Assembly (NCBI RefSeq): GCF_001437405.1
Contig: NZ_JQBY01000001.1
Span: 123,417-187,416 of the forward strand
Length of the DNA: 64,000 bases
DNA from: Pediococcus ethanolidurans
GTDB taxonomy: Bacteria; Bacillota; Bacilli; Lactobacillales; Lactobacillaceae
Direction: 5' to 3'
Shown here: positions 61,790-64,000 of the stretch, piece after piece
Layout: each line of letters opens with the position of its first letter
How positions within the stretch are numbered: position 1 is the first letter of the stretch
The notes under the pieces: model-generated
The model's input: the letters and a program-made list of their open reading frames with translations, nothing else
Databases searched by the model: none
What the model was told of the DNA's origin: nothing
Translations under genes and position numbers: made by a program

Positions 61790-61819
61790 GGCGGGCGCAC
61801 TTTGACCCCGCCTTTTTTT
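61790..61819 (+). terminator. Terminator between leader ORF and MFS gene
   Basis: GGCGGG (61790-61795) pairs with CCCGCC (61807-61812), followed by seven T. The MFS gene begins 32 nt later without its own clear promoter, so read-through control is likely. GCGACCA inside the leader ORF (61740-61746) can pair with TGGTCGC after the terminator (61822-61828). Confidence 0.8.
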
Positions 61820-61851
61820 GATGGTCGCTATACAAATATAGGAGTGACATC

Positions 61852-63048
61852 ATGGAAACTAAATTCACAAATCATTTATCTGTTAAACGTACCATTTCTG
61901 CCAATTACCATTACAGCTTCTGGGCATTCTTCAGCATTACCAGTCTCTGGGTAATCTACTTAACTCAACATGGTATGAGTCTCATTCAAGTTGGCTTACT
62001 TGAAAGCATTTTTCACATTGCTAGTCTATTATTCGAAGTTCCTTCTGGCACACTAGCCGACCACTTTCCTTACAAAACTGTCCTGATCTTAGGAAGAGTT
62101 ATGGCCATTATATCAGGCATTCTCTTCTTGTCGGGTGCTGGTTTTTGGTGGTTTGCACTCGCTTTTATCATTCAAGCTTTTTCCTATAATCTCAATTCTG
62201 GTACCAATGAAGCCCTTGTTTTTGAAACGCTTAAAGCTGATCACTTAGAGAAACACTATTTGAAAATTACCGCTAATCTCAATGCTATTTACGAATTAGC
62301 TGACATGCTAGGTTTAATTGTGGCCGGGTTCTTCGTTCACTGGCACTTTTCATTGACATACGTCATTTATATTTTCACATCACTTTTAGCGATCGGTGCC
62401 ATTTTACGTATGCAAGAACCCCATTCTCAAGAAAAAGCAGAAGTTGAATCAGCAACCAGTTTTGCGATAATCGTTAAAACCAGTTGGCAGTTTTTAACAA
62501 ACCATCCCCTTGTTGCCGGATTAATGTTATTTTTAGCCTGCTATGAAGCAATTGGCACAACTTACTTCTTTTATTTTCAGACGCTAATGACGCAGTATCA
62601 TTTTACTGGCTGGCAAATCAGCGCTGTAATTGTCATTGCCGCTTGTTTTAACATTGTGGGTGCCAAAAGTGCGCCCACACTTGAAAAGCATTGGTCCAAA
62701 CACCATCTTATTTTGGGACTGGTCAGCATTATGATTATGGGCTTATTAGTAAGCATCGTTCAAAATATTGTCGTTTTAACCATTTGTTTTGTCTTGATTG
62801 GTTTAGTAACTGCAGTTGTTGAGCCCATATTCAATGATTTCTTACAGCAACAAATCCCATCAAACGCGCGTGCAACCCTACTTAGCGTCATGAGTATGAT
62901 GTTCAGTTTAGTCATGATTATTTTATTTCCAATTGTGGGTGCATTGATTACTTGGGTACATTTCAGTTCGGCATTCTTTCTAATTGGTATTTGTTTGCTA
63001 CTAATTGGCTTAGGAATCATCGTTAGTCATTTTGTGAAAGCTAACTAA
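61852..63048 (+). CDS. MFS transporter, probable drug exporter
   Basis: 398 aa, twelve helices. The first-loop segment reads FEVPSGTLADHFPYKTVLILGRVM, a variant of the MFS motif A (key part GTLADHFPYK). GGAG precedes the ATG. It lies behind a leader ORF and terminator, so synthesis is probably conditional. Ribosome-targeting compounds would be natural inducers, but this is inference. Confidence 0.85.
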   Translation: METKFTNHLSVKRTISANYHYSFWAFFSITSLWVIYLTQHGMSLIQVGLLESIFHIASLLFEVPSGTLADHFPYKTVLILGRVMAIISGILFLSGAGFWWFALAFIIQAFSYNLNSGTNEALVFETLKADHLEKHYLKITANLNAIYELADMLGLIVAGFFVHWHFSLTYVIYIFTSLLAIGAILRMQEPHSQEKAEVESATSFAIIVKTSWQFLTNHPLVAGLMLFLACYEAIGTTYFFYFQTLMTQYHFTGWQISAVIVIAACFNIVGAKSAPTLEKHWSKHHLILGLVSIMIMGLLVSIVQNIVVLTICFVLIGLVTAVVEPIFNDFLQQQIPSNARATLLSVMSMMFSLVMIILFPIVGALITWVHFSSAFFLIGICLLLIGLGIIVSHFVKAN

Positions 63049-63075
63049 ACTACAAAAACATTAGTCACCATAAAA

Positions 63076-63825
63076 CTAGTTTGAACCCCTGTCTTGCGTA
63101 GCATATTCGATTACCATTTCAACAAATAAAGATACCAAAGACTGTGGATCAATCGAAGAATTATAGACAAATGATTTTCCTGGTAAAACAATAATATGGT
63201 TAAAGTATTGCTTTAACACCGTGTCGGAATTAAACGTAATTAAATAAGTTTTATCTAATTTATTAAGTGATTCAGAGAGATACTTTTTGAAGTTTTCCTC
63301 GTTGCTACTAATTGAGAAGAAAACAAAAGTATCATCTTTATTCATTAAACCATTCCAGTGTGAAGCAGTAATGTAATCATTAGTATAAAGGCTCGGTCTA
63401 TTTAAATCGCGCAATCCCATTGAAAGCTGCTTTGCCGGAAGTGCCGAGTAGTAAAGGCCAAGTAAATAGTTCAGCCTAGAAGTTAATAAATCATTTGCAA
63501 AATCGATAATTATTTGTTTATCAATTTGTTCAAAGCTGTTAACAACTTTAAGATAGCGCCTTAAGTAATCTGATTTATTACCGTTAGGACTCTGCTGTTG
63601 TGATAAGAATTCCTTTAATTGAAATTTAAATTCTTTAAATCCCGTATAGCCTAATTTTTTGCAATATCTTTGAACCGAGGCCACCGAAGTACCAGAATCT
63701 GAGGCAATTTTTTGGATAGTAAGTAGTTGAATATGAATTGGATACTTCAAAACTACATCGTATATTTTCTGATCAGATTTGGATAAAGTATCATTTTGAG
63801 GTTTCAAAAATTCTTTTAAGTTCAT
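63076..63825 (-). CDS. RpiR/MurR-family transcriptional regulator
   Basis: 249 aa: N-terminal HTH_6 domain (LTIQKIASDSGTSVASVQRYCKKLGYTGFKEFK, with recognition helix SVASVQRYCKKLG) and a divergent C-terminal SIS-like sugar-phosphate domain (DTFVFFSISSNEENFKKYL). The start at ATG 63825 follows a 10-bp duplication (ATGAACTTAA twice), the first copy being out of frame. No metabolic partner is visible; targets may lie beyond the right edge. Confidence 0.85.
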   Translation of the reverse strand: MNLKEFLKPQNDTLSKSDQKIYDVVLKYPIHIQLLTIQKIASDSGTSVASVQRYCKKLGYTGFKEFKFQLKEFLSQQQSPNGNKSDYLRRYLKVVNSFEQIDKQIIIDFANDLLTSRLNYLLGLYYSALPAKQLSMGLRDLNRPSLYTNDYITASHWNGLMNKDDTFVFFSISSNEENFKKYLSESLNKLDKTYLITFNSDTVLKQYFNHIIVLPGKSFVYNSSIDPQSLVSLFVEMVIEYATQDRGSN

Positions 63826-64000
63826 TTAAGTTCATCTTTTCTTTCTTGTTTAATGTTAATTCTATCATATTTTTTGTAATTTTTATTTTTTATCATTGTA
63901 AGAGATTACATTCGATGATATTATGAATTTGTAAAAATTAATAAATATTATGATAAATTTATCAATTAGTGTAATGGGCGGTTGTAGAATGTACATTATC

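Overview
The window reads as chromosomal DNA of a low-GC Gram-positive lactic acid bacterium, most likely Lactobacillaceae. Pointers are the AT-rich DNA with strong Shine-Dalgarno sites, two C69 (PepD) dipeptidases, OppA lipoproteins, PTS-based beta-glucoside use, a sortase-built pilus, a pediocin-like bacteriocin remnant, and DNA-repair enzymes without their usual iron-sulfur cysteines. I could not fix the genus. I found no rRNA, tRNA, CRISPR array, transposase gene or prophage.

Layout. 1-7.8 kb: a minus-strand beta-glucoside operon: GntR regulator, PTS IIB, IIC and IIA (lactose/cellobiose class), SGNH acetylesterase, GH1 phospho-beta-glucosidase, ROK kinase, then an antiterminator-type attenuator, a glucose-class IIA and a BglG/LicT antiterminator cut by the left edge. 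8-14.4 kb: a 55-aa protein, a TauE-type permease, a RelB/YafQ-like toxin-antitoxin pair whose toxin needs a -1 frameshift, a SWIM-SNF2 helicase, a lone AbrB protein and MazEF. 14.6-23.1 kb: nucleoside hydrolase, a four-gene pilus locus (adhesin, major pilin, SrtC, SrtA) and NupC. 23.3-35 kb: a nuclease-helicase fusion, NlpC/P60 hydrolase, ABC exporter, HesB-like protein, PepD, amino-acid permease, FetAB-like exporter, glycosyltransferase. 35-47.5 kb: MerR/coiled-coil protein, MFS exporter, HIBADH-type dehydrogenase, NUDIX, 23S rRNA methyltransferase, an SOS polymerase cassette and a TetR-controlled ABC pair. 47.5-64 kb: peptide and amino-acid genes (M20 peptidase, two OppA, second PepD, aminotransferase with a PTS_EIIC_2 protein), a bacteriocin pseudogene with intact immunity gene, a MagIII-like glycosylase, MutY, a quinone reductase, an MFS exporter behind a leader ORF, and an RpiR regulator.

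How it fits together. Nutrient control is written visibly in the DNA. The sugar operon has a perfect cre site, a 26-bp palindrome and an internal LicT-type attenuator. Two amino-acid units begin with leader peptides followed by mutually exclusive hairpins: one rich in Leu/Ile/Val codons before an oligopeptide-binding protein, one with Tyr-Tyr-Phe-Trp-Phe-Phe before an aminotransferase. This suggests peptide uptake and aromatic amino-acid conversion are controlled by ribosome stalling.

The most unusual signals are these two attenuators, a modular structured intergenic repeat family (four copies of a ~100-nt module with covarying stems, carried in two kinds of flanking arms, one supplying the 3' end of a permease gene), the frameshift-dependent toxin, and the broken class IIa bacteriocin.
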